A DNA stretch of 64,000 nt from an uncultured Lewinella sp. GTDB lineage: Bacteria; Bacteroidota; Bacteroidia; Chitinophagales; Saprospiraceae. Positions 29,779 to 39,209 of this stretch are shown piece after piece (position 1 is the first letter of the stretch; every line of letters begins with the position of its first letter). Location of the stretch: contig CAJXPD010000004.1 in NCBI GenBank assembly GCA_913057785.1, positions 25,835 to 89,834 of the forward strand, written 5' to 3'. The position numbers and the translations under genes were made by a program. The notes beneath the pieces were generated by a model, which saw nothing but the letters and a program-made list of their open reading frames with translations, ran no database searches and was not told where the DNA came from.

Positions 29779-32076
29779 GTGAATAGCATACCATTTATGA
29801 GAGATATTCGAGTAGTTATTATAGCAGTTTTCGCGCTCTTGGCTATTGCTAGCGCCTTTTTTCTGACGCGCCTTCGCTTTACTTTTGACTTTGAGCAGTT
29901 CTTCCCAAGAGGGGATAAGGACTTGGAGATATTCCGAGAGTTTATTGCCTCTTTTGAAACGGATGATAACTTCTTATTAGTGGCAGTGAGGCGAGATGAA
30001 GGAGCTTTTGATCAAACGTTTCTGGAACAGTTCCATGACTTCAGTTTGAAAGCCCGGCAATTGCCTAACGTCTTGGAAAGTCAGTCATTGACGCAGATCG
30101 GATATCCTCTTAAAACACCCTTTGGATTTACGACTATTCCCGCGATTCATATCGATGATCCTTCCCGGTATGCAGGTGAGAGAGAGCGGATTCTCAGAGA
30201 TGATCGATTTGTCAACAACTTGATTTCAGAAGACGGAAAAACACTGGTCGTTTTACTTAAGACGATCAATAGCATAGACTTGGATCAAGCCAGAGTCTTA
30301 ATGGAGGGCTTAGACGCACTCATTACCAGGTACAATTTTGAAGAATACCATTATCTCGGCCGCGCCTACTTTCAAACGGAATTGGTGGCTATGCAAAAAC
30401 GGGAAATCGTCGTTTCTGCTGGAGTAGCTGGAGTGCTAGTAAGCTTAATTATGTTCTGGATCTTCCGGAGGGCTCGGGGCATAGCCATTGCCTTGGTTTC
30501 TATCGGGCTAGGGATGCTACTTTTTATGGGGCTGTTAGGAGCTACGGGGAGGCCCTTGAACGCCATGGCGGCCCTCTACCCCGTTCTGATGATTATCGTT
30601 GGTACCTCTGATGTGATTCATATTATGTCGAAATACATTGATGAATTGCGTAAAGGGAAAGGGCAACAAGAAGCTATTCAAGTCACAATAAAAGAGATTG
30701 GATTAGCAACCTTATTAACATCCATTACCACAGCGATAGGATTTGCTACACTGCTAACTAGTCGGGTGGATCCCATTAGAGATTTTGGGTTAAACGCAGC
30801 AGCAGGAGTGATTGTGGCCTACATCACGGTGATCTTCTTCACTACTTCTCTCTTATCCTATTTTAAGGCAGATCAATTGATGAAAATCGGGAAGAGTATT
30901 GCTTTCTGGGAGAATTCTATGCTCAGAAGTTACCGCTTTACGCTATCAAAGGGGAATGCTATTAAATGGGGGGCCTTATTCATGTTGGTCGTATGCGGAA
31001 TCGGAATTAGTAGGATCACAACCAATTATGGTATCATTGATAACTTGCCCAGAGGAGAAAAGATTACGGAAGATTTCACTTTTTTCGAAAAAGAGCTAAC
31101 CGGTTTTCGGCCAATGGAACTGGCGGTATATACGCAAGGAGATTATCAGGTAAATGATTATGCTGTAATTCGTGAAATGGACAAGATTGAAGGCTACCTG
31201 CGACAGTTTCCAAGTCTCCAGGCGATCGGGTCCATTACCACCTTATATAAGTCCATTAATCAGGCATTCAATAATAACCGGGAGGACGCCTTTGTCGTGA
31301 CGGACGATGAAGGCCAGTTCAATAGATACCGCCGCTTGAGTAGTCAACTCCCAAAGTTTGATCCTAATATCTTGGTAAGTAATGATGGTAAAAAGGCTAG
31401 GATTACTTCTAGGATTAAGGATGTAGGGGCCGATACCATCAAGGCTATGGGGTTACAAATTGATACTTGGATTAACAACAACATAGATAGCGATGTGATC
31501 AAGGTGAATCGTACAGGGACAGGGGTGATTATTGACAAAAATGCGGAGTATATACGACGTAGTCTACTTCAAGGTTTAGGTATTGCTGTGTTGATCGTAA
31601 GTGTATTGATGGCGTTCTTATTCCAGAATTGGCGAATTTTAATCATCGCATTGGTGCCCAATATTTTTCCACTCTTATTGGCTGGAGCCTTGATAGGATA
31701 CTTGGGGATTGAGCTGGAAGCCGGAGTATCGATCGTTTTTGCGGTGATCTTTGGAATTGCGGTAGACGATACGATTCACTTCCTAAGTAAGTACAAATTG
31801 GCTTTGAATAAGGGACTGGAGCGAGAGGAAGCAATTAAAATCACCTTTGTAGAGACCGGTAAAGCTATTGTCTTGACTTCAATTATTCTCTTCTTTGGCT
31901 TCCTGGTCATGTTATTCTCGATTCATCCGCCTAGCGTTGTAGTGGGCCTATTGATAAGCCTGACGTTATTAAGTGCCTTAATAAGTGATTTATTGCTAAT
32001 TCCCGTAATGATTAGATGGATGCAGCCAGCCCAGCAGGAAGCAATTCAGAAGGGAGAAAAGATGGTTACCGGATAA
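29779..32076 (+). CDS. RND/MMPL-family (HAE3-like) transporter
   Basis: Two TM blocks; AMAALYPVLMIIVGTSDVIHIMSKY and SIVFAVIFGIAVDDTIHFLSKYKL. Confidence 0.92.
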   Translation: MNSIPFMRDIRVVIIAVFALLAIASAFFLTRLRFTFDFEQFFPRGDKDLEIFREFIASFETDDNFLLVAVRRDEGAFDQTFLEQFHDFSLKARQLPNVLESQSLTQIGYPLKTPFGFTTIPAIHIDDPSRYAGERERILRDDRFVNNLISEDGKTLVVLLKTINSIDLDQARVLMEGLDALITRYNFEEYHYLGRAYFQTELVAMQKREIVVSAGVAGVLVSLIMFWIFRRARGIAIALVSIGLGMLLFMGLLGATGRPLNAMAALYPVLMIIVGTSDVIHIMSKYIDELRKGKGQQEAIQVTIKEIGLATLLTSITTAIGFATLLTSRVDPIRDFGLNAAAGVIVAYITVIFFTTSLLSYFKADQLMKIGKSIAFWENSMLRSYRFTLSKGNAIKWGALFMLVVCGIGISRITTNYGIIDNLPRGEKITEDFTFFEKELTGFRPMELAVYTQGDYQVNDYAVIREMDKIEGYLRQFPSLQAIGSITTLYKSINQAFNNNREDAFVVTDDEGQFNRYRRLSSQLPKFDPNILVSNDGKKARITSRIKDVGADTIKAMGLQIDTWINNNIDSDVIKVNRTGTGVIIDKNAEYIRRSLLQGLGIAVLIVSVLMAFLFQNWRILIIALVPNIFPLLLAGALIGYLGIELEAGVSIVFAVIFGIAVDDTIHFLSKYKLALNKGLEREEAIKITFVETGKAIVLTSIILFFGFLVMLFSIHPPSVVVGLLISLTLLSALISDLLLIPVMIRWMQPAQQEAIQKGEKMVTG

Positions 32077-32103
32077 GGAGAAATAGGATAACTAGTGTGT
32101 GGA

Positions 32104-32262
32104 CTAGATACTTCTAAACGCCAATACCAAGTAAGTCAAGAAAAACGGAAGTGGTACCCAGCACCATTCTGGAATAAACATCAAGCAAGCAACGATCGCT
32201 AGCAAAGAGATGACAGTATAAATCCAGTATAGTCTAGTTGAGTCTTGGCTTTCTGTACTCAT
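32104..32262 (-). CDS. Short membrane protein (52 aa)
   Basis: Manual translation MSTESQDSTRLYWIYTVISLLAIVACLMFIPEWCWVPLPFFLTYLVLAFRSI*; below ORF-track cutoff. Confidence 0.55.
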   Translation of the reverse strand: MSTESQDSTRLYWIYTVISLLAIVACLMFIPEWCWVPLPFFLTYLVLAFRSI

Positions 32263-32361
32263 GATTATCAATTTTGCGGCAAAGCTAATAAATTCAGAGT
32301 TTAACCATTAGATTCTAATGTAATTTTTGTGTCTTTATCTAGGACCTCTCCTGAGCTTTGC

Positions 32362-33852
32362 TTAATCTTCCAACAGATGTAACTGCTGATCTGTTTTCTG
32401 ATTGCGGAGAATAGTCTTTTTGCCACTAGGCCAAAGGACCTCGATTTTCTTTATCCGCCTTTGAGACCCTAGACCAAAATGAGCAATCAAACTGTTTTGT
32501 CCGCAATAACCACTTTGGGTGGTGATATGTCGCATCTGCCATTTGCCTCTTTTGGTAAGCACGCGAATAGTAGCACCGACCGCTGACCGATTTGAAACGG
32601 TACCCTCCAATTTGACCTTCAACCAGTGATTGGCATTGCCATTATTGATGTACAGATCATTGGCAGGTTGAGCTTGATTTTTTCCATTTTGACAATTAGC
32701 GATAGCCAGATCTAGGAAACCATCGTTGTTGATGTCGCCCCAAGCCAAACCAAAGGAGCAAGAGCTTGACATCTCAGGTAAGGCGGTGGGTAGGCGGGTG
32801 AAATTCCCTTTTCCATCATTCTCATATAGCCAATTCTCCAGCTTGGATTTACAGAAACCATTGGCAACCACCAAATCTAAATCGCCATCATTGTCGAAAT
32901 CGGCAAAGGCAGAACCATAGGAACAACCACCGTCATCACTTAGGGCACTACCTGACTTTCGAACGAAGTTGCCTTCCCCATCATTCAGTAGTAACTGATT
33001 ATTTACTTCTTGATAATATCCCGCGTTGGCAAGAAAGAGGTCTAGGTCGCCATCATTGTCGACGTCCCCCCAACTGGCACTCATACTGCCTGCTGGCAGT
33101 TCACTCCAAATCTCTTTTTGATCTGAACGGAAAAAAGGAGCCTTACCTGAATTCAGGTAAAGCTCGTTAGGTGATTTCCCTTCGTTAGTAATAAATAAAT
33201 CACTCTTTCCATCTTTATTCACATCGATCCAATTGACCGATCGAGATAGTGTATTAGTTTGGTTGGCAGGTGTATCTTTCGCTTTGAAGCTTTTACCGGC
33301 CTGATTTAGGAACAATTGGTTCTGCTTGCTTTTCCCTTCGCTGTTGGTTAAGAATAGATCCAACCAACCGTCATTGTCGACATCCCCCCAACTGGCCGTC
33401 TCGGAGTAGGTTCCCTCGGTCGTTAACACCGGGTCCTTATCCAGCAGAAAGGAACCATTACCTGTGTTCCGATAGAAGTAATTGTGCTGCCCATACCAAG
33501 TGACCACGTATGCATCCAGGTCTCCATCATTGTCTATATCCGCAAAAGTGGCACCATCCGACTTAGCACCATCCTGTACTATAGGATCATCAGGGAGTGA
33601 TGTAAAGCTTCCATCGCCCTGATTAATGTATAAGAAATTGTGCTGTCCACTGCTAGGACCATTTGAGATAAAGAGGTCTTCCCAGCCGTCATTATTCACA
33701 TCAACGAAGTTTACACTTCTGCTGTCGGAAGCTTGTTCGACAACAGGTCCTATCTTGACTTTGGTAAAATGAGGTTGTGACCAACTGGACGTTCCTATAA
33801 ATGAGAGAAAAAAGGGCAGACTTAACTTACACAGATGATGAATTGATTTCAT
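32362..33852 (-). CDS. FG-GAP/VCBS repeat protein with ASPIC/UnbV C-terminus
   Basis: Repeated DxDNDGxxDLFxxN; C-terminal HFGLGSQRRIKKIEVLWPSGKKTIL. Confidence 0.92.
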   Translation of the reverse strand: MKSIHHLCKLSLPFFLSFIGTSSWSQPHFTKVKIGPVVEQASDSRSVNFVDVNNDGWEDLFISNGPSSGQHNFLYINQGDGSFTSLPDDPIVQDGAKSDGATFADIDNDGDLDAYVVTWYGQHNYFYRNTGNGSFLLDKDPVLTTEGTYSETASWGDVDNDGWLDLFLTNSEGKSKQNQLFLNQAGKSFKAKDTPANQTNTLSRSVNWIDVNKDGKSDLFITNEGKSPNELYLNSGKAPFFRSDQKEIWSELPAGSMSASWGDVDNDGDLDLFLANAGYYQEVNNQLLLNDGEGNFVRKSGSALSDDGGCSYGSAFADFDNDGDLDLVVANGFCKSKLENWLYENDGKGNFTRLPTALPEMSSSCSFGLAWGDINNDGFLDLAIANCQNGKNQAQPANDLYINNGNANHWLKVKLEGTVSNRSAVGATIRVLTKRGKWQMRHITTQSGYCGQNSLIAHFGLGSQRRIKKIEVLWPSGKKTILRNQKTDQQLHLLED

Positions 33853-33958
33853 GAGGGCAAGATAGAATGTATTAGGAAGCGATTTTATTAAAATGTAGGA
33901 AGGTGAATCAAAGAGGTTCTAACGGTCTGCTATTACCTATTAACGGATCATACGAGCA

Positions 33959-35152
33959 TTGGGAAGGAGGAATCAGTCGTTCGTGCACTCCAATCTCTCC
34001 TTTCTATATCCCACTAACTACATGGAGTTGTTTTTGCGATATTTGAAGTCTGACCAAGAATGTATGACCAAACGTTTACTGCTACATATCGGATTCTGGC
34101 TTTTGTACTGGCTGTTGAACGGCTATGTGGAAGTCTTTTTGTCCAATTCCAGTTTTGTGGATCTACCTTTTTGGCAAAGGTTGTGGAAAGGGTTTGGTAC
34201 GCGCTTGACCATCCTACCTTTAGAGATGGGTTTCGCTTATTATAGCATGTATGTGATACTTCCTAGGTACTTTCAAGGAAGGAGTTACTGGAAATTGATG
34301 GTAGAGTTTGGGATTGTATTCACGGTGGTATTCGCTTTGTATCGATTGTTGATACCTCATATCATTTACCCCTATATCTATTTGTTGCCGTATCCTGCCA
34401 ATACCTTTGATGTTTGGCTACCAAGGTATATTTATACCGCGATTCGTTTTGTTTCCGTAGCGGGAATGGCCTTAACGATTAAATTGTTGCGCATCCGTTT
34501 TCAGCAACTGGAAAAGGAGAAGCTTTTGACTGAGGAGAAGTTGCAGAATGAACTCCGATTTCTTAGATCGCAGACCAATCCTCATTTTTTATTCAATACG
34601 TTGAATAATGTCTACGCCTTAGCTAGAAAAAAGTCTGATCAGACGGCTCCCGTAATTATGAAACTATCCAAGTTACTTCGTTTTATGCTGTATGAATGTA
34701 ATCAAGAGCGAATTACAGTGGAGCAAGAGATTCAGGTTATTGAGGATTACCTGGAGTTGGAGAAACTGCGCTATAATAATCGCTTGGAGATCTCTTTTGA
34801 AAGGGATGTTGACGATCCATCTACGCTGATAGCTCCATTATTGATCCTTCCTTTGATCGAGAATGCATTCAAACATGGTACCAGCGAAACGCGATTTGAA
34901 ACCTTCGTTCGGATCAAGTTGCAAATAGCTGATCGGCAATTGCGACTGAAAGTAGAAAATAGTAAGGATGAAGAACAAAATGATGCCGTAGAAGGTATAG
35001 GCTTGCCAAGTGTCAATCGACAGTTAGCACTTCTGTACCCCAATGGCTATCAATTGGACATCCAGCGTGATAAAGAAATTTTTGCTGTAGATTTATCTAT
35101 TAATCTCAACAGTTATGCCGGAACGCATCAGATGCTTGATCGTGGAAGATGA
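33959..35152 (+). CDS. LytS/YehU-type sensor histidine kinase
   Basis: FLRSQTNPHFLFNTLNNVYALA; PLLILPLIENAFKHG; true start possibly 34022. Confidence 0.93.
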   Translation: MGRRNQSFVHSNLSFLYPTNYMELFLRYLKSDQECMTKRLLLHIGFWLLYWLLNGYVEVFLSNSSFVDLPFWQRLWKGFGTRLTILPLEMGFAYYSMYVILPRYFQGRSYWKLMVEFGIVFTVVFALYRLLIPHIIYPYIYLLPYPANTFDVWLPRYIYTAIRFVSVAGMALTIKLLRIRFQQLEKEKLLTEEKLQNELRFLRSQTNPHFLFNTLNNVYALARKKSDQTAPVIMKLSKLLRFMLYECNQERITVEQEIQVIEDYLELEKLRYNNRLEISFERDVDDPSTLIAPLLILPLIENAFKHGTSETRFETFVRIKLQIADRQLRLKVENSKDEEQNDAVEGIGLPSVNRQLALLYPNGYQLDIQRDKEIFAVDLSINLNSYAGTHQMLDRGR

Positions 35153-35840
35153 GCCTTTAGCCGCCGAGGTATTGGCTGATTATATCAGGGAGGTTCCACA
35201 CCTTGAACTAGTGGGTACCTGTGAGGATGCTATCTATGCTAGTAGTTTTTTGAAACAAAATGCGATCGATTTACTATTCCTAGATATTCATCTACCAAAA
35301 CTCAAAGGTTTGGATTTTTTGAAGATGTTGACACACCCTCCACAAGTTATTTTAACTACAGCATACCACCAATATGCCTTGGAAGCATTTGAACACGATG
35401 TGGTAGACTATTTACTAAAGCCGATTGAGTTTGAACGCTTTTTGCAAGCGATCCATAAAGTGAAGGTGCAGAAAGAAATTGAAGTTACACAGCGAGCAGA
35501 AGTCGCTTCAGAAGAGTCTTTTCGTTTTTTTAGGGTTAATAAGAAAAATGTAAAAATATTGTTGAAAGACATAGTCTACATAGAAAGCCTAAAAGAGTAC
35601 GTACGAATTTTTACAGAACAGAATGCGATTGTGACTAAGTTTCAAATTGGCGAATTACAAACTGCCTTGGCCACTCCAAATCTTCTGCGCATCCATCGTT
35701 CCTATGTAGTAGCCAAGGATAAAATCTCAGCTTATTCTGCCACTGAGGTAGAGGTTCAAGGAAAATCCTTGCCGATTGGTCGCACCTATCGAGAAGAAGT
35801 ACATGCTGTGCTTTCTCAATTTTTGGAAACAGGGAAGTGA
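35115..35840 (+). CDS. LytTR-family response regulator
   Basis: CLIVEDEPLAAEVLADYI; LLFLDIHLPKLKGLDFLK; DYLLKPIEFERFLQAI; LytTR domain with IHRSYVV. Confidence 0.95.
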   Translation: MPERIRCLIVEDEPLAAEVLADYIREVPHLELVGTCEDAIYASSFLKQNAIDLLFLDIHLPKLKGLDFLKMLTHPPQVILTTAYHQYALEAFEHDVVDYLLKPIEFERFLQAIHKVKVQKEIEVTQRAEVASEESFRFFRVNKKNVKILLKDIVYIESLKEYVRIFTEQNAIVTKFQIGELQTALATPNLLRIHRSYVVAKDKISAYSATEVEVQGKSLPIGRTYREEVHAVLSQFLETGK

Positions 35841-35856
35841 GGTTACTTTCAAGAGT

Positions 35857-35893
35857 AAAGCCGGACTAGCAGGGAATGTCCAGTCCGGCTTTG
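35857..35893. terminator. Terminator hairpin between convergent genes
   Basis: AAAGCCGGACTAGC...CAGTCCGGCTTTG. Confidence 0.8.
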
Positions 35894-35899
35894 TGTGAT

Positions 35900-37366
35900 T
35901 TAGTCCGTTTTGGGCGTGCCTTGAGGCTCTTCGGCAGCAAATGGTTCGTTGGGGTAGGTATCTGGGGTGACCACTACTCCGGTGGTCAGCTTAAGAGGAA
36001 TACCTGCAGCTCCCGGGTAGCTTAACTCAGCAAAGAAAGCACTATAGCCATCTGCTGGTTCGTCAATCTTCAATTGATAAATACCTTCGGCAGTGATCGG
36101 TACGTCTTGAGCCTCCCAAGCTTTCCCAATGGTTTCCAATCTGAAATCTCTAGCATCAGGATTATTGGCTTTCCATAGTTTTATGCTAGCGGGCTTTTGA
36201 CCTTCAGCTGTTTCAATATGGATCGTCCCATTCTCGACACGCCAGGCAAATTCTGGGCGCGGAGCCTCCAAGACTACGGATTGATAAAAGGAAATAAGCG
36301 TTTCGATAACATCTGATTCACGCATGGAGTGGTCCGTATTAGGGACGTATCGAACATTCTTTTCCCCTTTTAGATCATCCCAATAAAACTTCCAGGAATC
36401 GGGAATAAAAAATTGGTCACCAGTGGCATTCAACAATAGCTTAGGCATATCCAGTTTATCCAAATAGGAGTAGGGTTCTGTAATACTGATTAGTCGATCA
36501 TATTCTTTAGAACCTTGCCAATCCATAATTCCTTCCTCCACATAATTGCCTACAGCAGGAGCCCAAAAGCCATAAACTCTCCAGTGATGCTCGAAAGAGG
36601 GCACCACATTCAGCAGGTCGATAACAATCGGTGCAATGGCCACAACTCTATCATCTACTGCCGCAGTTGTCCAGGTAGTCCATCCTCTTTTCGATCCACC
36701 TGCTACCACAAACTGATCTACTTTATGACCAATTGAATGACTGAATTCTGAAATCACATCCATAGCACGTACGGCAGCCTTAGTCATCGGTAGTCTAGCC
36801 AACCAAATGGCATCTTCATCCTTTGCACCACCTTCCAAAAATTTACGCCAACCATAGGCAATCAATTCATCCTCTACCCTTGGGCCATAATCATCCCCTA
36901 TAAACTCCATGGGTTGATTCGGAACATTGTGAAGGTTAGCAGTTATGGATTTGGAGAGAACGGCCGTTTGGATTTGCATCTCATCTGCCTTATCTGGGCT
37001 GTCAGAGCGGCGAGACCCTCCACCAATAAATAACATACCTTTATTGGTGATGACTTCGTCTGGCACTACGATGGTTAACCAATGCCACCAAGTGGGATCT
37101 TTTACTTCCGCAGTGGTAAGCCATCGCTGGGAAACCATGCGAATGACAAAGGCTGTATACCCCTGTCCTTTGATGCTGTCCTTAAGCTCATAGGTAAAAG
37201 CGTCATCTGGCACGGACATATAAGCTTCTAAAGGAGTTTGGGCGGGAGTGGGTGCAGCTGATTCTGGGGCCTGGGAGGCGCTAGGTTCAGCAGGTGCACA
37301 ACTGTTAAGTAAGAGTAATGTGGCAACTAAGAGCGTTGCACATTGTTGGGGAAAAGAGGACTTCAT
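35900..37366 (-). CDS. PhoPQ-activated pathogenicity-related (PqaA-like) lipoprotein
   Basis: VPDEVITNKGMLFIGGGSR; FVVAGGSKRGWTTWTTAAVDDRVVAIAPIVIDLLN; NATGDQFFIPDSWKFYWD. Confidence 0.88.
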   Translation of the reverse strand: MKSSFPQQCATLLVATLLLLNSCAPAEPSASQAPESAAPTPAQTPLEAYMSVPDDAFTYELKDSIKGQGYTAFVIRMVSQRWLTTAEVKDPTWWHWLTIVVPDEVITNKGMLFIGGGSRRSDSPDKADEMQIQTAVLSKSITANLHNVPNQPMEFIGDDYGPRVEDELIAYGWRKFLEGGAKDEDAIWLARLPMTKAAVRAMDVISEFSHSIGHKVDQFVVAGGSKRGWTTWTTAAVDDRVVAIAPIVIDLLNVVPSFEHHWRVYGFWAPAVGNYVEEGIMDWQGSKEYDRLISITEPYSYLDKLDMPKLLLNATGDQFFIPDSWKFYWDDLKGEKNVRYVPNTDHSMRESDVIETLISFYQSVVLEAPRPEFAWRVENGTIHIETAEGQKPASIKLWKANNPDARDFRLETIGKAWEAQDVPITAEGIYQLKIDEPADGYSAFFAELSYPGAAGIPLKLTTGVVVTPDTYPNEPFAAEEPQGTPKTD

Positions 37367-37427
37367 GTTTTACAATTTTGTTTTGAATTGTCTTTAAGAT
37401 ATATTCAATTAACTATAAATAAAAGCC

Positions 37428-38738
37428 ATGTCCGTTACTTCTGCCAAAATCTCATTGTACCCGGTCTTACTCGTCAACTTCATTGGAATGTTGGGGTATA
37501 GTGTAATCTTACCTTTCCTGGTTTTTTTAGTAGAAGATTTTGGTGGAAACGGGTTTATTTATGGCTTACTTGGGGCGATTTATCCTGCGTTTCAATTGAT
37601 CGGAGCACCCTTGTTGGGTAGGTGGTCGGACCAAATTGGTCGGAGACGTGTATTGTTGATCAGCCAAGCCGGTACCTTTTTAGCTTGGGTCCTATTTATA
37701 GTGGCTATAAGTTCGCCAGTAAAGACACTATTAGGTGTTGATTCAAGTGTGCTAGGAACCTTCACCTTGAGTTTGCCCTTGATTCTCCTGTTTATAGCTC
37801 GTGCTTTAGATGGGTTAACGGGGGGCAATGTTTCCGTGGCTAATGCTTATCTATCGGACATATCCAACGATACTAACCGCAAGGCTAATTTTGGTAAGAT
37901 GGCCACTTCCACAAGTCTGGGATTTATTGTTGGTCCAGTACTGGCTGGTTTTCTGGGAGCCACTTCCTATGAAGAGCTTTTGCCTGTGCTGGCGGCAGCT
38001 TTAATTTCTTTGACGGCAATTTTTGTTATACAGCGATTCTTGCCGGAATCTAGACCAGAATTGGTAGAATCTAGTTTGCGTGCCTTTAGCGTGAAAAAGC
38101 TATTTCAAATTGAACACAAGGAGTGTTATCAGATGGAAAACTGTCCAGATACTGGACTCAAAGCGGTTTTAAAGATGCCCCATATTCCGGTTTTGTTTGG
38201 GGTTTATTTTCTGAATTTTCTGGGCTTCAGTTTCTTCTATGCCTGTTTTCCCATTTTTGCCTCCCAAGTCATGGAATGGACCTCAGTCCAATTAGGACTC
38301 TTTTTTACTTTGAATAGTGGAATTATGGTCCTTGCTCAAGGCCCCATACTTTCCTACCTGTCCGCTAAAGTTCCTGATGCCAGTCTAGTGATAGTAGGAA
38401 GTATTCTGATCAGTGCTAATTTTTTCCTATTGACATTCCAAACAGATACAAGCGTTTATCTGGCGAATGTGTTGATGGCGCTAGGTAATGGTATTATGTG
38501 GCCTTCCTTTCTTTCCATCCTCGCTAAATCAGGAAGTACCAAGGTGCAAGGTACTATCCAAGGGTATGCCAGTAGTACGGGGAGTTTGGCTAGCATTTTT
38601 GGCCTCGTGCTTGGCGGGGTCCTGTTCAACTATGTAGGTGCTTCTATTTTTGTAGTTTCCGGTACCATCCTATTCCTGATCTTTCTAGTCTCATTTCAAT
38701 TGTTACGAGTTGAAAAGGAACTGAAAACCGCTTCATAA
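37428..38738 (+). CDS. MFS transporter
   Basis: APLLGRWSDQIGRRRVLLISQAGT; 12 TM pattern. Confidence 0.9.
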   Translation: MSVTSAKISLYPVLLVNFIGMLGYSVILPFLVFLVEDFGGNGFIYGLLGAIYPAFQLIGAPLLGRWSDQIGRRRVLLISQAGTFLAWVLFIVAISSPVKTLLGVDSSVLGTFTLSLPLILLFIARALDGLTGGNVSVANAYLSDISNDTNRKANFGKMATSTSLGFIVGPVLAGFLGATSYEELLPVLAAALISLTAIFVIQRFLPESRPELVESSLRAFSVKKLFQIEHKECYQMENCPDTGLKAVLKMPHIPVLFGVYFLNFLGFSFFYACFPIFASQVMEWTSVQLGLFFTLNSGIMVLAQGPILSYLSAKVPDASLVIVGSILISANFFLLTFQTDTSVYLANVLMALGNGIMWPSFLSILAKSGSTKVQGTIQGYASSTGSLASIFGLVLGGVLFNYVGASIFVVSGTILFLIFLVSFQLLRVEKELKTAS

Positions 38739-38744
38739 AGGGCA

Positions 38745-38770
38745 GGTATTTTTACAAATGGGTAAGAAAT
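38745..38770. repeat. Direct repeat copy 1 in PadR promoter region
   Basis: GGTATTTTTACAAATGGGTAAGAAAT. Confidence 0.8.
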
Positions 38771-38803
38771 GTTGCTGATTTCTTGCAGGTCATTCTTTAT
38801 GTT

Positions 38804-38829
38804 GGTATTTTTACAAATGGGTAAGAAAT
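38804..38829. repeat. Direct repeat copy 2 in PadR promoter region
   Basis: Exact copy of 38745-38770, 59 bp downstream. Confidence 0.8.
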
Positions 38830-38876
38830 ACTAAGGTAAAGATTTCTCCTCTATTGTATGATTTAATCTCCAACCA

Positions 38877-39209
38877 GTGAAAGGTTATCACTTAGGCGAA
38901 TTCGAGGAAATTGTCCTCCTGTATGTCACCATTCTACACGAAGAAGCGTATGGTTTAGCGATTACCAAAGGCATTGAAAAAGATCTAAATCGATCTGTAA
39001 CCTTAAGTAGTGTGCATACCGCCTTATATAGAATGCAAGACAAAGGCCTTGTAGAATCTAGGCTAGCCGGATCCTCTACAGAACGAGGAGGGCGACGAAA
39101 GCGCTTGTATTCTATTACTAATGCGGGTAAAGAGGCGCTGTGGAATGCCCGACAGGCACGAAATAAGCTATGGTCTCTTATTCCCAAAACAACTTTTGAA
39201 GGATGGTAG
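38877..39209 (+). CDS. PadR-family transcriptional regulator
   Basis: GEFEEIVLLYVTILHEEAYGLAITKGIEKDLNRSVTLSSVHTALYRMQDKGLVESRLAGSSTERGGRRKRLYSITNAG; GTG start at 38877. Confidence 0.92.
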   Translation: MKGYHLGEFEEIVLLYVTILHEEAYGLAITKGIEKDLNRSVTLSSVHTALYRMQDKGLVESRLAGSSTERGGRRKRLYSITNAGKEALWNARQARNKLWSLIPKTTFEGW

